Source: Deinococcus aerius (lineage in GTDB: Bacteria > Deinococcota > Deinococci > Deinococcales > Deinococcaceae). From it: 64,000 bases of DNA. Both the position numbers and the translations under genes were made by a program. The DNA is taken from positions 91,255 through 155,254 of the forward strand of contig NZ_BFAG01000013.1 in the NCBI RefSeq assembly GCF_002897375.1, read 5' to 3'. The notes under the pieces were generated by a model. It worked only from the letters and a program-made list of their open reading frames with translations. It was not told the origin of the DNA and did not search any database. Shown here piece by piece: positions 23,051-31,864 of the stretch (positions within the stretch are counted from its first letter, which is position 1; each line of letters begins with the position of its first letter).

Positions 23051-23971
23051 TCATGAGGGTCCGAACAAGGCCGTTCCCACTTCCATCCAGTTGTCCGCGC
23101 CGGTCAGGTGCAGGTCCTCCAGAATCCCGTCCCACTCGTCCGGGTAGTACAGCAGGGCGCGGGCCGTCGCCTCGTGCACCTCATCCGGGGTGAGGTTCAG
23201 GGTGGCGGCCCAAGCCCGTCGGGCGGCGGGCCAACGGCGGAATTGGTTCACGGCGGGCGAGATCAGGTCGTGGGCGGGCGGGCCGGAACGGGCGTCGCTC
23301 CAGTCGATCAGCCCGGTCAGAGTGACGTGCCCGGCCTGCTCCCCGCACAGCAGGTTGAGGAAGTTCAGGTCCCCGTGCAGCAAGACCGGCGCGTGCGCGA
23401 AGCCGGGGCCGTTCCACACCACGTCGAGCAGAAACGCCTCGGCACTCCGGGCTAAGGCGGGAGGAGCGCGCAGTTCGCGGGGGAGTTCGAGCCCCTGACG
23501 CAGGAGCAGCCCCGGCCAGTCGAAATGGAGGTCGGCGGGGAGGGGCAGGGCCTGCACGGCGCGCAGCAGTTCCGCCTGCTGTCCTGCAAGCCGAATCTGC
23601 TCGGACTCGGCGAGCTCTCCCCACACCTCCCGCAGAGGCCTGCCCGGCAGGCGCCGCGTGACCAGATACGCCCACTTTCCCAACGTCCCCCCAGCCAGCA
23701 GGTCGGGGGTGGGCAACGGCAACTGCCCCCGGACTGCCCGGAGCGCCGCGCCCTCCCGCCGCGCGTCCCCGGCCCAGAAGGGGGGCACAAGCTTGACCAC
23801 CGCGTCCCCGACGGCAAACACGGCATTCTTCCCCAGCCGGAAGCGGGTGAAGTCGCCTTCAGGCAGGCCGTGGCGCTCCCGGACCTCCTCCAAAGCCGCT
23901 CGCCAGGGAGCGAGGGGCTGGGTATGGAGGGTCAGGAAGGCGCCGTAGGTGAGGGGTTCGGGGAGGAGCAT
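23051..23971 (-). CDS. Aminoglycoside phosphotransferase (APH)-fold kinase
   Basis: A 306-residue kinase-like protein. The N-lobe has NAVFAVGDAVVKLVPPFW with the ATP-binding Lys, and YLVTRRLPGRPL is the hinge. The catalytic loop is VLLHGDLNFLNLL (HGDxxxxN) and the Mg-binding Asp is in GLIDWSDARSGPP. The family phosphorylates small molecules; the substrate here is unknown and antibiotic resistance should not be assumed. The ATG at 23971 follows TAGCCT by 6 nt. Unusual is the conserved acidic C-terminus GILEDLHLTGADNW. Confidence 0.8.
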   Translation of the reverse strand: MLLPEPLTYGAFLTLHTQPLAPWRAALEEVRERHGLPEGDFTRFRLGKNAVFAVGDAVVKLVPPFWAGDARREGAALRAVRGQLPLPTPDLLAGGTLGKWAYLVTRRLPGRPLREVWGELAESEQIRLAGQQAELLRAVQALPLPADLHFDWPGLLLRQGLELPRELRAPPALARSAEAFLLDVVWNGPGFAHAPVLLHGDLNFLNLLCGEQAGHVTLTGLIDWSDARSGPPAHDLISPAVNQFRRWPAARRAWAATLNLTPDEVHEATARALLYYPDEWDGILEDLHLTGADNWMEVGTALFGPS

Positions 23972-23977
23972 CCCGTC

Positions 23978-23983
23978 AGGCTA
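23978..23983 (-). promoter_or_regulatory. Leaderless -10 box of the APH-fold gene
   Basis: TAGCCT on the minus strand, gap of 6 nt to the ATG at 23971. Confidence 0.5.
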
Positions 23984-24032
23984 GGCCGCACCGGGGCTCG
24001 CCACATCCGCTGCGTGGCGGACCCGCAGGACG

Positions 24033-24488
24033 TTACAGTTCCGCCAGCTTTGCCAGCACCACTTCCGGGCGCACCGTGTAGTCGCTCGTCTTCGCCTCCA
24101 CATGCTCGAAGCGCACCACACCCGCCTTGTCGATCAGGAAGACGGCCCGCCCGGTCACCCCGCGCTCGTCGATGGCGACCCCGTACTGCCGGGCCACGTT
24201 CAGGTTCAGGTCGGCGAGGAGGGGCACCTCGATGCCGTACTCGGCGGCCCAGGCCTTGTGGGTGTACACGCTGTCGCGGTTGACGCCCAGGACCACGGCC
24301 CCGGCCTCGGCGAAGTCGTCCTGCCGCCCGGAATACTCGGGAAGCTGCATGGAGCAGACCGGGCTGAAGTCGAGCGGGTAGAAGACCAGCACCACGTGGC
24401 TGTGCCCCCGGTAGCTGCTGAGGGTCACCGTCTCCCCGGTCGAGGAGGGCAGCGTGAAGTCGGGCGCGGGCTGACCGAGCAGGCTCAT
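24033..24488 (-). CDS. Peroxiredoxin, AhpE/BCP-type 1-Cys
   Basis: A 151-residue thioredoxin-fold peroxidase that reduces hydroperoxides. The peroxidatic Cys is in FYPLDFSPVCSMQLPEYS, and the Arg is in GVTGRAVFLID. No second Cys is present, so it must be recycled by an external thiol. Two ATGs are close; the one at 24488 (MSLLGQPAPDF) is chosen because a TACCAT box ends 7 nt before it and would include the upstream ATG. Oxidative-stress defence fits the host. It follows a small membrane protein gene after 28 nt. Confidence 0.88.
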   Translation of the reverse strand: MSLLGQPAPDFTLPSSTGETVTLSSYRGHSHVVLVFYPLDFSPVCSMQLPEYSGRQDDFAEAGAVVLGVNRDSVYTHKAWAAEYGIEVPLLADLNLNVARQYGVAIDERGVTGRAVFLIDKAGVVRFEHVEAKTSDYTVRPEVVLAKLAEL

Positions 24489-24495
24489 GGCGTCC

Positions 24496-24501
24496 ATGGT
24501 A
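24496..24501 (-). promoter_or_regulatory. Leaderless -10 box of the peroxiredoxin gene
   Basis: TACCAT on the minus strand, 7 nt before the ATG at 24488. It decides the start between two nearby ATGs. Confidence 0.4.
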
Positions 24502-24516
24502 GCGAGTGGGGGCGGG

Positions 24517-24696
24517 TTACTCCGTCCTTTTGAACATTCCCCACAGCAGTCCGGCCACGACAGGCAGCACGATAAGAGCCGCCGTGAGCCAGCCGCCCAC
24601 GCCCCAGCCGCACGCACGGTTGGCGAGGCCGAGTCCCGCACACAGCACGGCAAAGAGAATCAGCCAGGGAAAAGAACGCCGGGAAGACTCCGTCAC
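24517..24696 (-). CDS. Small two-helix membrane protein
   Basis: A 59-residue protein with two hydrophobic helices (FPWLILFAVLCAGLGLA and WLTAALIVLPVVAGLLWGMF) and a charged FKRTE end. No family recognised. The frame is open to an ATG at 24771, but the GTG at 24696 is preferred because a TACGGT box lies exactly 6 nt before it. It is directly upstream of the peroxiredoxin gene. Confidence 0.55.
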   Translation of the reverse strand: MTESSRRSFPWLILFAVLCAGLGLANRACGWGVGGWLTAALIVLPVVAGLLWGMFKRTE

Positions 24697-24702
24697 CACG
24701 TC

Positions 24703-24708
24703 ACCGTA
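24703..24708 (-). promoter_or_regulatory. Leaderless -10 box of the small membrane protein gene
   Basis: TACGGT on the minus strand, 6 nt before the GTG at 24696. Confidence 0.45.
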
Positions 24709-24798
24709 CCCTGGCCTGAACGGCACCGACGCCGGAACTATGAATGTTTCCCGCTTTACACCGCGTCCCAATTCACCGGTGTGTCAGGAAAGGGGGGC

Positions 24799-24804
24799 TA
24801 GTCT
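24799..24804 (+). promoter_or_regulatory. -10 box of the acyl-ACP desaturase gene
   Basis: TAGTCT, 50 nt before the start codon; the message has a leader carrying AAGGAG. Confidence 0.4.
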
Positions 24805-24854
24805 GGACGAGTACCGTCCACCACTCTGCACCCCCGGACGGCAAGGAGACCGAC

Positions 24855-25955
24855 ATGGCCGAGATTCTCCCCCCCAACATGCTGAACGAGCGCCCGCGCA
24901 CGCCCGCCGGGCTGCTGAGCAACCGTGAAAAAGACCGCCTGATCGAGCGGGGCTTCCTGGGCCTGTACCGCTGGTACACGGCGCGCAGCCAGGAGACGCG
25001 CAACTGGAACCCCGACCGGTCCTTCGACTGGCGAAACATGAACAAGGACCTGCCGCCCGAGGTCATCACGGTGCTGCAGGGCTTTTTCGCGGTCGAGCAG
25101 TACGCGCCCGACTTCACCAGCCAGCTTATCCACGTGGTCCGGCGCTCGCATGGCCGCAGCCACTTCCAACTGCGCTGGGGCAGCGAGGAGGAAAAGCACG
25201 CCGACGCCTGGGAGAACGCCGTGCTGTTCAGCGAGCAGCGCAGCCCCGAGTGGATCGAGGAGTACAAGCAGCGGCTGCGGTCCCAGACCTGGGAACTGCC
25301 CTTTCCCGACGCAATCCACAACCTCGCGTACACCGTGTTTCAGGAGCGGGCCACCCAGCTCAACTACCTGAACATGATGAAGATCGCCCAGGGGAGGAGC
25401 GAGAAGCCGCACCTGAAGGGCGTGACCGACCCGGTCCTCGCCAAGGTCGCGCAGACCATCGCGGTGGACGAGGCGGCGCACTACAACTTCTTCCTCGAGG
25501 GCCTGCGGATGTACCTCTACTACTACCCCGAGCGCACGCTCGACGCGATCAAGAACGTGATTGCGCAGTTCTCCATGCCCGCCGCGCAGCTTGTGCCCGA
25601 CTGGCAGGAGTTCTACGAGACGGTGTACCGTGCGGGCATCTACGGCCCCCGCGACTTCTCGCGCGACGTGATGCAGGTCGCCTTCCGCAACCTGGGCATC
25701 GAGAGCCGCAAGGCGCTGGAGGAGGGCATTCGCAAGACCCGCGAGGTGCCCGACTTCGACGGCGGCAACTTCAAGACGACCGCCATCTTCGAGACCTTCG
25801 ACTACGGCCAGGTCGAGGGCGACGTGCGGAGGCTGCACGTCAAGATTCAGGACTACGAGAAGGAGATCGGCTTCGACAAGCTCGACCCCACCGAGTTCGT
25901 CGAGAACCCCGAGGTGCCGAAGAAGGCGGAGTCCGGGCAGGCGGCGGACGACTGA
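24855..25955 (+). CDS. Acyl-ACP desaturase (ferritin-like diiron enzyme)
   Basis: A 366-residue soluble desaturase that introduces a double bond into acyl-carrier-protein-bound fatty acids. The diiron ligands are seen as two E/D-ExxH motifs, EEKHADAW (about residue 114) and DEAAHYNFF (about 205), together with the preceding helix LQGFFAVEQYAPDF that carries another Glu. Length matches the family. ATG at 24855 with AAGGAG. It would adjust membrane fluidity; monounsaturated fatty acids are common in Deinococcus. A ribonucleotide-reductase R2-like identity was considered but the motif spacing fits the desaturase better. Confidence 0.82.
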   Translation: MAEILPPNMLNERPRTPAGLLSNREKDRLIERGFLGLYRWYTARSQETRNWNPDRSFDWRNMNKDLPPEVITVLQGFFAVEQYAPDFTSQLIHVVRRSHGRSHFQLRWGSEEEKHADAWENAVLFSEQRSPEWIEEYKQRLRSQTWELPFPDAIHNLAYTVFQERATQLNYLNMMKIAQGRSEKPHLKGVTDPVLAKVAQTIAVDEAAHYNFFLEGLRMYLYYYPERTLDAIKNVIAQFSMPAAQLVPDWQEFYETVYRAGIYGPRDFSRDVMQVAFRNLGIESRKALEEGIRKTREVPDFDGGNFKTTAIFETFDYGQVEGDVRRLHVKIQDYEKEIGFDKLDPTEFVENPEVPKKAESGQAADD

Positions 25956-25975
25956 GCCACCCCTCAAAACAGTGA

Positions 25976-25997
25976 GGCTCCTGCTCTGGCGGGGGCC
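25976..25997 (+). terminator. Possible terminator after the desaturase gene
   Basis: GGCTCCTGC and GCGGGGGCC can pair (with G:U pairs) around a TCTG loop, followed by TTCTGCG. A weak candidate. Confidence 0.35.
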
Positions 25998-26037
25998 TTC
26001 TGCGTTGGGGCCTGACCCGCCGGGCACGCTCGCCCCG

Positions 26038-26043
26038 TAAGCT
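26038..26043 (+). promoter_or_regulatory. Near-leaderless -10 box of chrA
   Basis: TAAGCT, 8 nt before the ATG at 26052. Confidence 0.4.
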
Positions 26044-26051
26044 GACCCCCA

Positions 26052-27212
26052 ATGCCCGCCCTCGAAGTCTTTCTCGTCTTCCTGCGCCTGGGCCTGACGA
26101 GTTTCGGCGGGCCGGTCGCGCATCTGGGCTACTTCCGCGCGGAGATCGTGGCGCGGCGCGGCTGGCTGGGCGAGGCGGGCTACGCGGACGTGGTGGCCCT
26201 CGCCCAGTTCCTGCCCGGCCCGGCGAGCAGTCAGGTCGGCATGACGCTGGGGCTGCTCCGGGCGGGGTGGCCGGGACTCTTAGCGGCCTGGACAGCCTTC
26301 ACCCTGCCCAGCGCCCTCCTCATGTTCGCCTTCGCGCTGGGTCTGACCCGGTTAGGAGACGTGGCGGGGGCCGGGTGGCTCGCGGGACTCAAGGTCGCCG
26401 CCGTGGCGGTCGTGGCGCAGGCGGTGGCGGGGATGTGGGGCAGTCTGGTGACGGACCGGACTCGGGCGGGGCTGGCACTGGGGGTGGCGGCGGCCTTGCT
26501 GCTGCTGCCGGGGGCCGGGGCACAGATGGGGGCGCTGCTGGTCTGCGCGCTGGTCGGCTGGCGGTTTCTTCCTGCCGGAACAACTGGCGCGGGCCACCTG
26601 CCGCGCGTTCCTGTCTCCCAGCGGGTGGGAGCAGGGCTGCTGCTCGCCTGCGGGTTGGGTCTCCTGCTCCTCCCCCTCCTCGCGCCGCTGGGTGCCCGGT
26701 GGGCGCTCGCGGACGCCACCTTCCGGGCGGGGGCGCTCGTGTTCGGGGGTGGGCACGTGGTCCTGCCGCTGCTGGAGACGGGCTTCGTGCCCCGCTTCCT
26801 GCCGCACGAGACCTTTGTGGCGGGGTATGGGGCGGCGAACGCGGTGCCGGGGCCGCTCTTTACCTTCGCCACGTACCTGGGGGCGGCGCAGGGGGCGGTT
26901 CCCGCCTGGCAGGGTGCCCTGATCGCCACGCTCGGCGTCTTTCTCCCCGGCGCCCTGCTGATGGCCGGGGCGCTGCCCTTCTGGACGGCGCTCTCGGCCC
27001 GGCCCGCCGCACGCTCGGCACTGGCGGGGGTCAACGCGGGGGTGGTGGGGCTGCTCCTCGCTGCCCTGTATGACCCGGTCTTCACCTCCGGCATTCGCGG
27101 CCCGCGGGAGGCGGCGCTGGCGTTCGTGGCCTTCGGGGCGCTGACGGCGGGGCGAGTTCCGGCTTGGGCCGTCGTGGGGGCATGTGCGGTGGTGGGGTGG
27201 GTGCTGTCCTGA
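26052..27212 (+). CDS. chrA: Chromate transporter ChrA (CHR family)
   Basis: A 386-residue inner-membrane transporter made of two homologous halves. Each starts with the family motif: FLRLGLTSFGGPVAHLGYF followed by ALAQFLPGPASSQVG in the first, and FRAGALVFGGGHVVLPLLE followed by GAANAVPGPLFTF in the second. About ten hydrophobic helices. CHR proteins export chromate by proton exchange in some bacteria, while others have unknown anion substrates. Repeat copy B lies downstream. Confidence 0.9.
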   Translation: MPALEVFLVFLRLGLTSFGGPVAHLGYFRAEIVARRGWLGEAGYADVVALAQFLPGPASSQVGMTLGLLRAGWPGLLAAWTAFTLPSALLMFAFALGLTRLGDVAGAGWLAGLKVAAVAVVAQAVAGMWGSLVTDRTRAGLALGVAAALLLLPGAGAQMGALLVCALVGWRFLPAGTTGAGHLPRVPVSQRVGAGLLLACGLGLLLLPLLAPLGARWALADATFRAGALVFGGGHVVLPLLETGFVPRFLPHETFVAGYGAANAVPGPLFTFATYLGAAQGAVPAWQGALIATLGVFLPGALLMAGALPFWTALSARPAARSALAGVNAGVVGLLLAALYDPVFTSGIRGPREAALAFVAFGALTAGRVPAWAVVGACAVVGWVLS

Positions 27213-27727
27213 AAGACCGTCTGACAGGGCAGGCAGCGGCAACGACCTCAAGGCGTGTGGTTGTGGGAAGGAGAGCCTTAAGAGGCGTGACCGGATGGGC
27301 AGGGCATCTTGATACGGTTTGCCCCCACCCCCCCCGCCCCCCTACCCCCACCGGGGGCAGGGGGGAGTTTTCCGCTGCGCTCGGCAAGGGGCCCGGCCCA
27401 TCACGCCTGTGGCCGTCCTCCTTCACGCGGAATGTTTGATCTTGCTGCATCCTCAGCCACGTGCCCACCGTCTCGCTGCGCGAGCCGACGTGGTGAAGGC
27501 GGTGCGAGAGCAAGTTCCTTGCGGGGATCGTCCGTCCACCATAGACGGTTTTGAAAAAGCTAAAGCTTTGGCGCCATTGGCTCCTCCCCCCTGCGGGGGA
27601 GGTTGGGAGGGGGTGGCGAGCACAGATCGCCCTATTGCCCGGCCCCAGAGGGCCCTGGCGTCCCCTCCCGATCCTCAACTTTCCAGCCCGTACATCCCTG
27701 TCCGTCAGCAACCGTCTCACATAGTCG
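27213..27727. other. Convergent intergenic region holding repeat copy B
   Basis: 515 bases between the chrA stop and the YkgJ-family stop. It consists mainly of repeat copy B (27321-27631). The flanks (27213-27320 and 27632-27727) show no gene, clear terminator or other repeat. Confidence 0.6.
27321..27631 (-). repeat. ~310-bp structured dispersed element, copy B
   Basis: The same element as at 9177-9483 but in reverse orientation. It starts with the GC end hairpin (ACCCCCACCGGGGGCAGGG region), contains GGCCGTCC, TGATCTTGCTG, CCACCGTCTCGCTGCGCGAG and GTGGTGAAGGCGGTG, and ends with the CCTCCCCC/GGGGGAGG-type hairpin (about 27582-27602). The nested stem is conserved although flanking bases differ from copies A and C. 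Confidence 0.85.
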
Positions 27728-28030
27728 CTAAGTCCCGTAAGCCTCCTCCTCCAACCCGTAAATCTCGAGGAACCGCTGGACCCGGGCCTCCAGTGAGGGC
27801 AAGGGCGCCACTTCCCCGCATACCCAGTCGGGCTGGTAGTTGCGGCAGACGGCGGGCCGGGTCATGTAGACGGCGCACAGGCAGTCTCTACCCAGATGGA
27901 CGCACGGCACGCCCAGCGGCTTCCCCAGCGCGTGAATATCGGGGGCCGAGCAGCACGCCCCGCACGCCGTACACTCGCGCACGAGTGGGGAGCGGGGCGG
28001 GAAGTCGGGGGGCGCGGCGAAGGGGTCCAT
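27728..28030 (-). CDS. YkgJ-family cysteine cluster protein
   Basis: A 100-residue protein with the CxxCGxCC-type motif CTACGACCSAP (residues 20-30) and further Cys in VPCVHLGRDCLCAVYMTRPAVCRNYQPDWVCG, the pattern of the YkgJ Zn/Fe-chelating family (putative metal-binding, function unknown). Short for the family. The start MDPFAAPPDFPP at 28030 is chosen by homology; the longer open frame runs into hisC. It follows hisC by 56 nt on the same strand. Confidence 0.8.
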   Translation of the reverse strand: MDPFAAPPDFPPRSPLVRECTACGACCSAPDIHALGKPLGVPCVHLGRDCLCAVYMTRPAVCRNYQPDWVCGEVAPLPSLEARVQRFLEIYGLEEEAYGT

Positions 28031-28086
28031 GGGCGGATCAGGAAGACCGTAGCGCCTCTGGCCCGCGCCCGGTGTAACCCGGTCCT

Positions 28087-29172
28087 CTACCTGAACTCGC
28101 GGGCCGCGGCGATCAGCGCATCGTTCTCGGCGGGGGTGCCCACGGCGACGCGCAGGCAACCCTCCAACATGGGGAGCCGGTCTTGGCGGCGCACCACGAT
28201 GCCGCGGCTCAGCAGGTGGCGATAGGCGGCCTCCGCGTCCGGCGTGCGGATCAGGTAGAAGTTCGCCCGGCTGGGGTGAACCGTCCAGACGGGGTGATCC
28301 GCGAGGGCGGCGATGACCCGCTCCCGCTCGCGCACGACCTCTGCCGCGCGCTCGGCCACGTACCCAGGGTTTTCCAGCGCCACCTCCAGCGCGGCCTGGG
28401 CAAGAGTACCGACGTTGAAGGCGGGAACGAGCTTCTGAAGCTGGGTGGCGAGGGCGATGCTGCCCAGCGCGTACCCCAGCCGCACGCCCGCCAGCCCCCA
28501 CGCCTTGCTGAAGGTCCGCAGGCTGAGGCGGTTCTCCCCCGCCCGCACAAGGTTCCGGTAATCGGTGCCGCTGAACTGGTGGTACGCCTCGTCGAGGACG
28601 ACGACCCAGCCTTCGGCGGCCTCCACGACCTCGCGCACCGCAGCCTCCGCGTCCACGAAGCCGGTCGGGGCATGGGGCTGGGTCACGTAGAGCACGCCGG
28701 GGCGGTTCTCCCGCAGGGCGGCCTTGAGTGCCCCCACCGGCAGCGAGAAGTCAGGGTTCAGCGGCACCTGCACCAGCCGGGCGTCCAGCAGCCGCGCCTC
28801 CAGGGTGTACACGCTGAAGGTGGGGCTCACCGTCAGCACGGTCTGCCCGATCCCCGCCAGCTCGGTGAGCAGCTTGATGAGGACGTTGCTGCCCGGCGTG
28901 AGGACCACGCCCGCCGGGTCCCAGCCCTCGAAGGCGGCGACCCGTTCCTTCAGAGTGTCGGCGTGGAGGTCGGGATAGCGGTTCCAGGGACGGGCCAGCA
29001 TCCGCCCCGTCGCCACCACCTTGAGGTCCGCCGGGAAGTCGTAGGCGCTCTCGTTCTGGTCGAGCTTGATGGGGGCGTCGATGGGCGTGAAGGGGTACGC
29101 GGGCACCGAGCGGACGGCGGGGCGCACCCCGGCGGGCTCGGCGGGATTCGTCACAGGAGGCCGGGAGGTCAT
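28087..29172 (-). CDS. hisC: Histidinol-phosphate aminotransferase family protein
   Basis: A 361-residue fold-type I PLP aminotransferase. Visible are [11 protein letters not shown] near the N-terminus, [13 protein letters not shown], the LTPGSNVLI loop, [12 protein letters not shown] with the PLP-binding Asp-Glu-Ala-Tyr, and the Schiff-base Lys in [19 protein letters not shown]. The C-terminal Arg segment is FYLIRTPD. It transfers an amino group to imidazole-acetol phosphate in histidine synthesis. No other his genes are in the window, so a related aromatic specificity cannot be excluded. The ATG at 29172 has a weak TAGAAC box 7 nt upstream. Confidence 0.87.
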   Translation of the reverse strand: MTSRPPVTNPAEPAGVRPAVRSVPAYPFTPIDAPIKLDQNESAYDFPADLKVVATGRMLARPWNRYPDLHADTLKERVAAFEGWDPAGVVLTPGSNVLIKLLTELAGIGQTVLTVSPTFSVYTLEARLLDARLVQVPLNPDFSLPVGALKAALRENRPGVLYVTQPHAPTGFVDAEAAVREVVEAAEGWVVVLDEAYHQFSGTDYRNLVRAGENRLSLRTFSKAWGLAGVRLGYALGSIALATQLQKLVPAFNVGTLAQAALEVALENPGYVAERAAEVVRERERVIAALADHPVWTVHPSRANFYLIRTPDAEAAYRHLLSRGIVVRRQDRLPMLEGCLRVAVGTPAENDALIAAAREFR

Positions 29173-29273
29173 GCCGACCGTTCTACCACCCGCCACGCGC
29201 CCCGGGTGGGCTGTCCACGCATCCCAAACGGGCGTTCGCTTGTTCGCGTGCTAGCCTACCCTCACAGCCGCCC

Positions 29274-29906
29274 ATGACGGACCGTCCTGCCCCCACCCCC
29301 GAGATGCCGCCCGCCGACTCCCCCGCCCGGAACCGGCGCGAGCAGATTCACGAGGTCGCGGGCCGCCTCTTCTCCGAGCGCGGCTACCACGCGACCAGCA
29401 TGCGCGACCTGGCTGGGCAGCTCGGGATGCAGGGGGGCAGCTTGTACGCGCACATCAGCGGCAAGGAGGACCTGCTCGTCGAGATCGTGCAGCAGGCGGC
29501 GCGGCAGTTCGACGCGGCCCTCCTCCCGCTGCGGGGCGAGGCGATGCCCGCCGACCAAAAGCTGCGCGAGGCGATGGAGCGGCACATCCGGGTGGTGGCC
29601 GACAACATGGAGAGCGCGACCGTGTTCTTCCACGAGTGGAAGCACCTCTCGCCCGCCGCCTACGCCCACGTGACGAGCTGGCGCGACACCATCGACGCCT
29701 TCTACCGCGACCTCGTGGCCCAGGGGATGGGCGAGGGCCTGTTCCGCCCCGACCTGGACGTGAAGATGACCGCCAACCTGATCCTGTCCGCCGTGAACTG
29801 GACCTACACCTGGTATCGCCCGGGCGGCCCCCTCACCCCGCGCGACGTGGCCGAACGGTACGCCGACATGTTGCTGGTTGGCCTGCGGGCACCGGACCCG
29901 GCATGA
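29274..29906 (+). CDS. TetR-family transcriptional regulator
   Basis: A 210-residue repressor-type protein. The N-terminal helix-turn-helix is [47 protein letters not shown], and the ligand domain includes [10 protein letters not shown] and [15 protein letters not shown], similar to TetR proteins of acyl-CoA metabolism (KstR2/FadR-like), which is inference. It is divergent from hisC and overlaps the next small gene by ATGA. Confidence 0.85.
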   Translation: MTDRPAPTPEMPPADSPARNRREQIHEVAGRLFSERGYHATSMRDLAGQLGMQGGSLYAHISGKEDLLVEIVQQAARQFDAALLPLRGEAMPADQKLREAMERHIRVVADNMESATVFFHEWKHLSPAAYAHVTSWRDTIDAFYRDLVAQGMGEGLFRPDLDVKMTANLILSAVNWTYTWYRPGGPLTPRDVAERYADMLLVGLRAPDPA

Positions 29907-30229
29907 GCCACCCCACCGTCACGGTCCGCATCCGCGACGCGCTGCGGTACGCCCAGGGCCGCGCCGCGAAGCTGGACCGCACCCAGCAGCTCGAACTGGG
30001 CGAGGACCTGTTCATCCGCATCGGTCCCGGCGGGCGCAAGTTCCTGCTGTTCTGCCTGGACGGCGAGCCGGACCAGGGCACCGCCCGCGCCGTCGCCGAA
30101 GCGCTGGGGCTGAAAGACCCCCAGTACGGCTGGCACCAGGGGGCCACCCTGCGCTCGCTGACTGTGGTGGAGGCGGGGGCGGAGGGCAACGCTGAGGCGG
30201 GGATAGAAGACGCACCGGAGGGGAGCTGA
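29903..30229 (+). CDS. Conserved small protein coupled to a TetR gene
   Basis: A 108-residue protein beginning [50 protein letters not shown]. It looks like one mixed alpha/beta domain followed by an acidic Gly/Ala tail. No hydrophobic helix, no Cys motif, no family recognised. ATGA overlap with the TetR gene indicates co-translation. Confidence 0.65.
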   Translation: MSHPTVTVRIRDALRYAQGRAAKLDRTQQLELGEDLFIRIGPGGRKFLLFCLDGEPDQGTARAVAEALGLKDPQYGWHQGATLRSLTVVEAGAEGNAEAGIEDAPEGS

Positions 30230-30270
30230 AGCCGAGCGCGCACGCTACGGTGGGCCTCACTCCCCTCCGC

Positions 30271-30702
30271 TCAATCCCGCCTCGTCATGTCGGCCGTGTA
30301 CCCGCCGCCGGGCCACTGCCAGCCGCCCGTCACCGTCCGGCCATCCTCGCTGAACGTTCCCCGGTAGAAACTCGGGGAGTCCCTGACTCCGGCCCAGATG
30401 GTGAGCGTGTCGCCCTCCAGCTCGTAGACGTAGTCGAGCGTCATCCCATCGGTGTAGCTGTAGACGCGCGTGTGGATGTCCGCAGACGGCTCGCCCCCGA
30501 AGGGATACAGGTGGCCGATGATCTCGATCCCGCGGATGGGCCTGCCGTCATGCATGAGGTCGAAGTGCTGCATCAGGAAGAAGCCGCCTTGCAGCCACTC
30601 GTACCGGACCTCGCCCGTCGCGTCCCCGAAGACCTGCCAGGTGCCGACCAGCCGGTCAAGACTCCTGAGGTCGGGATTGGGTGTCAGCGGTTCGGCGGAC
30701 AT
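30271..30702 (-). CDS. DUF1579-like protein
   Basis: A 143-residue protein: SLDRLVGTWQVFGDATGEVRYEWL, FFLMQHFDL, HTRVYSYTDG, YRGTFSEDGRTVTGGWQWPGGGY. This is a beta-rich lipocalin-like fold of the DUF1579 type (function unknown), usually found beside SRPBCC proteins and ArsR regulators, as here. The ATG at 30702 has CAGGAGGAA upstream. It is the third gene of the ArsR-SRPBCC-DUF1579 string. Confidence 0.7.
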   Translation of the reverse strand: MSAEPLTPNPDLRSLDRLVGTWQVFGDATGEVRYEWLQGGFFLMQHFDLMHDGRPIRGIEIIGHLYPFGGEPSADIHTRVYSYTDGMTLDYVYELEGDTLTIWAGVRDSPSFYRGTFSEDGRTVTGGWQWPGGGYTADMTRRD

Positions 30703-30794
30703 GCTGTTCCTCCTGTCTGAAAGGGGTGGACACTGAGCCACGCGGGAGTTCGGCCCGGTGAGTGTGTACTCCGTTGCGCCACGCAAGCCCACGT

Positions 30795-31280
30795 TCAGCC
30801 CAGCGAGACGGCCACCTGCTCCAGCAGGTCCAGCGCCCGCTGCATCCCCGCCTCCATCCCCGAGTTCAGGTGGGCGTCGCGGTCCGCCTGGCTCCGGTGC
30901 TGCACCAGGATGGTGAGGGTCGTCCGGCCGTTCTCCTCGGTAAAAGTGACGGTGTTCAGCGCCTCCCCGTCCGGCATGCCCTCGTAGACCTCCGTGGAGA
31001 CGATCCGCTCGTTGGGCACGATCTCGCGGTATTCACCGTGGAAGCCGACCTCGGGGCCGCCGTTCGGCACCATCACGTAGCGCCAGGCGCCGCCCACCCG
31101 CAGGTCGATCTCGGCCACCGTCACCTCACCCAGGTCGGCGCCCCACCAACGTTTGACGAGGTCGGGGGTGGTAAAGGCGCGGTAGACGAGGTGCCTGGGC
31201 GCAGCGAACTCGCGGGTCATCAGGATCTGCTTATCGCCGGGGAGCGTCACGGTCGCGGCCTTGCTCGCCTGTACCACCAT
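30795..31280 (-). CDS. SRPBCC/AHSA1-domain protein
   Basis: A 161-residue START-like protein of the AHSA1 group. Visible features are REFAAPRHLVYRAFTTPDLVKRWWG, the WR of GGAWRYVM, EYREIVPNERIVSTEVYEG and the C-terminal helix GMEAGMQRALDLLEQVA. Such proteins bind hydrophobic ligands; the partner is unknown. The ATG at 31280 has CAGGAGGAACG, and the gene overlaps the upstream ArsR gene by 50 nt, so the two are translated together. Confidence 0.85.
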   Translation of the reverse strand: MVVQASKAATVTLPGDKQILMTREFAAPRHLVYRAFTTPDLVKRWWGADLGEVTVAEIDLRVGGAWRYVMVPNGGPEVGFHGEYREIVPNERIVSTEVYEGMPDGEALNTVTFTEENGRTTLTILVQHRSQADRDAHLNSGMEAGMQRALDLLEQVAVSLG

Positions 31281-31614
31281 CTCGTTCCTCCTGCTGGAGT
31301 TCTTCCAGCACGCTGTCCAGCCGCTCAAACCGCGCGGACCACGTTCGCTCGTACTGGCTCACCCAGTCGTGGATGGGCCTGAGCGCCTGGCCGTTGAGGC
31401 GGTAGAGCCGCTGCCGTCCGTCGTCCCGCACGCCCACCGCGCCGACTTCGCGCAGCACCCGCAGGTGCTTGGACACCTGGGGCTGCGCCAGACCGAGCAG
31501 CCGCACCAGATCGTTCACGCTGCGCTCCCCCGTGGCGAGGAGATCCAGAATCTCCCGCCGCCGGGGCTCCGCCACCGCATTGAACGCATCCGTGGTCGTC
31601 GCCGCCCGTGCCAT
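31231..31614 (-). CDS. ArsR-family regulator of the SRPBCC operon
   Basis: A 127-residue winged-helix protein: FNAVAEPRRREILDLLATGERSVNDLVRLLGLAQPQVSKHLRVLREVGAVGVRDDGRQRLYRL. No metal-binding Cys, so it belongs to the non-metal ArsR group typically paired with AHSA1 genes. It has the only perfect TATAAT box in the window, 6 nt before the ATG, with a palindrome in the promoter, suggesting autoregulation. Low-GC promoter stands out from the GC-rich surroundings. Confidence 0.88.
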   Translation of the reverse strand: MARAATTTDAFNAVAEPRRREILDLLATGERSVNDLVRLLGLAQPQVSKHLRVLREVGAVGVRDDGRQRLYRLNGQALRPIHDWVSQYERTWSARFERLDSVLEELQQEERDGGTGEQGRDRDAPRR

Positions 31615-31620
31615 GGGACT

Positions 31621-31648
31621 ATTATATACCTATATTGGAATATATCAA
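31621..31648 (-). promoter_or_regulatory. Strong leaderless promoter and operator of the ArsR operon
   Basis: On the minus strand: -35 TTGATA (31643-31648), 16-nt spacer, -10 TATAAT (31621-31626), 6 nt to the ATG. The palindrome TATATTGGAATATA (31631-31644, arms TATATT/AATATA) overlaps the spacer and -35, a likely ArsR operator. Confidence 0.7.
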
Positions 31649-31864
31649 GAGGGAGGCTCCCTGTTGGAGACCGTAGCGCTGGCACCCCGTTCCAGGCAGG
31701 CCGGCAGAAGAGGCCTGTCCTTCGGCACAAGCCACACCTTGTGGTGCAGGCCTCCCCACTCGGTTCAGGAACCCGAAAGCACGCCCCCGGTCACGAGCCC
31801 GGGCCTGCGGGAACACGCCCGATCCCGAACCTTCACGCGCAGCGGTGAGGCTGATGGCACGGGG

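Noticed and set aside
24855..25955. Ribonucleotide reductase small subunit identity for the diiron protein
   Set aside because: EEKH and DEAAH spacing and overall sequence match acyl-ACP desaturase; no radical Tyr region is evident and no nrdA is near.
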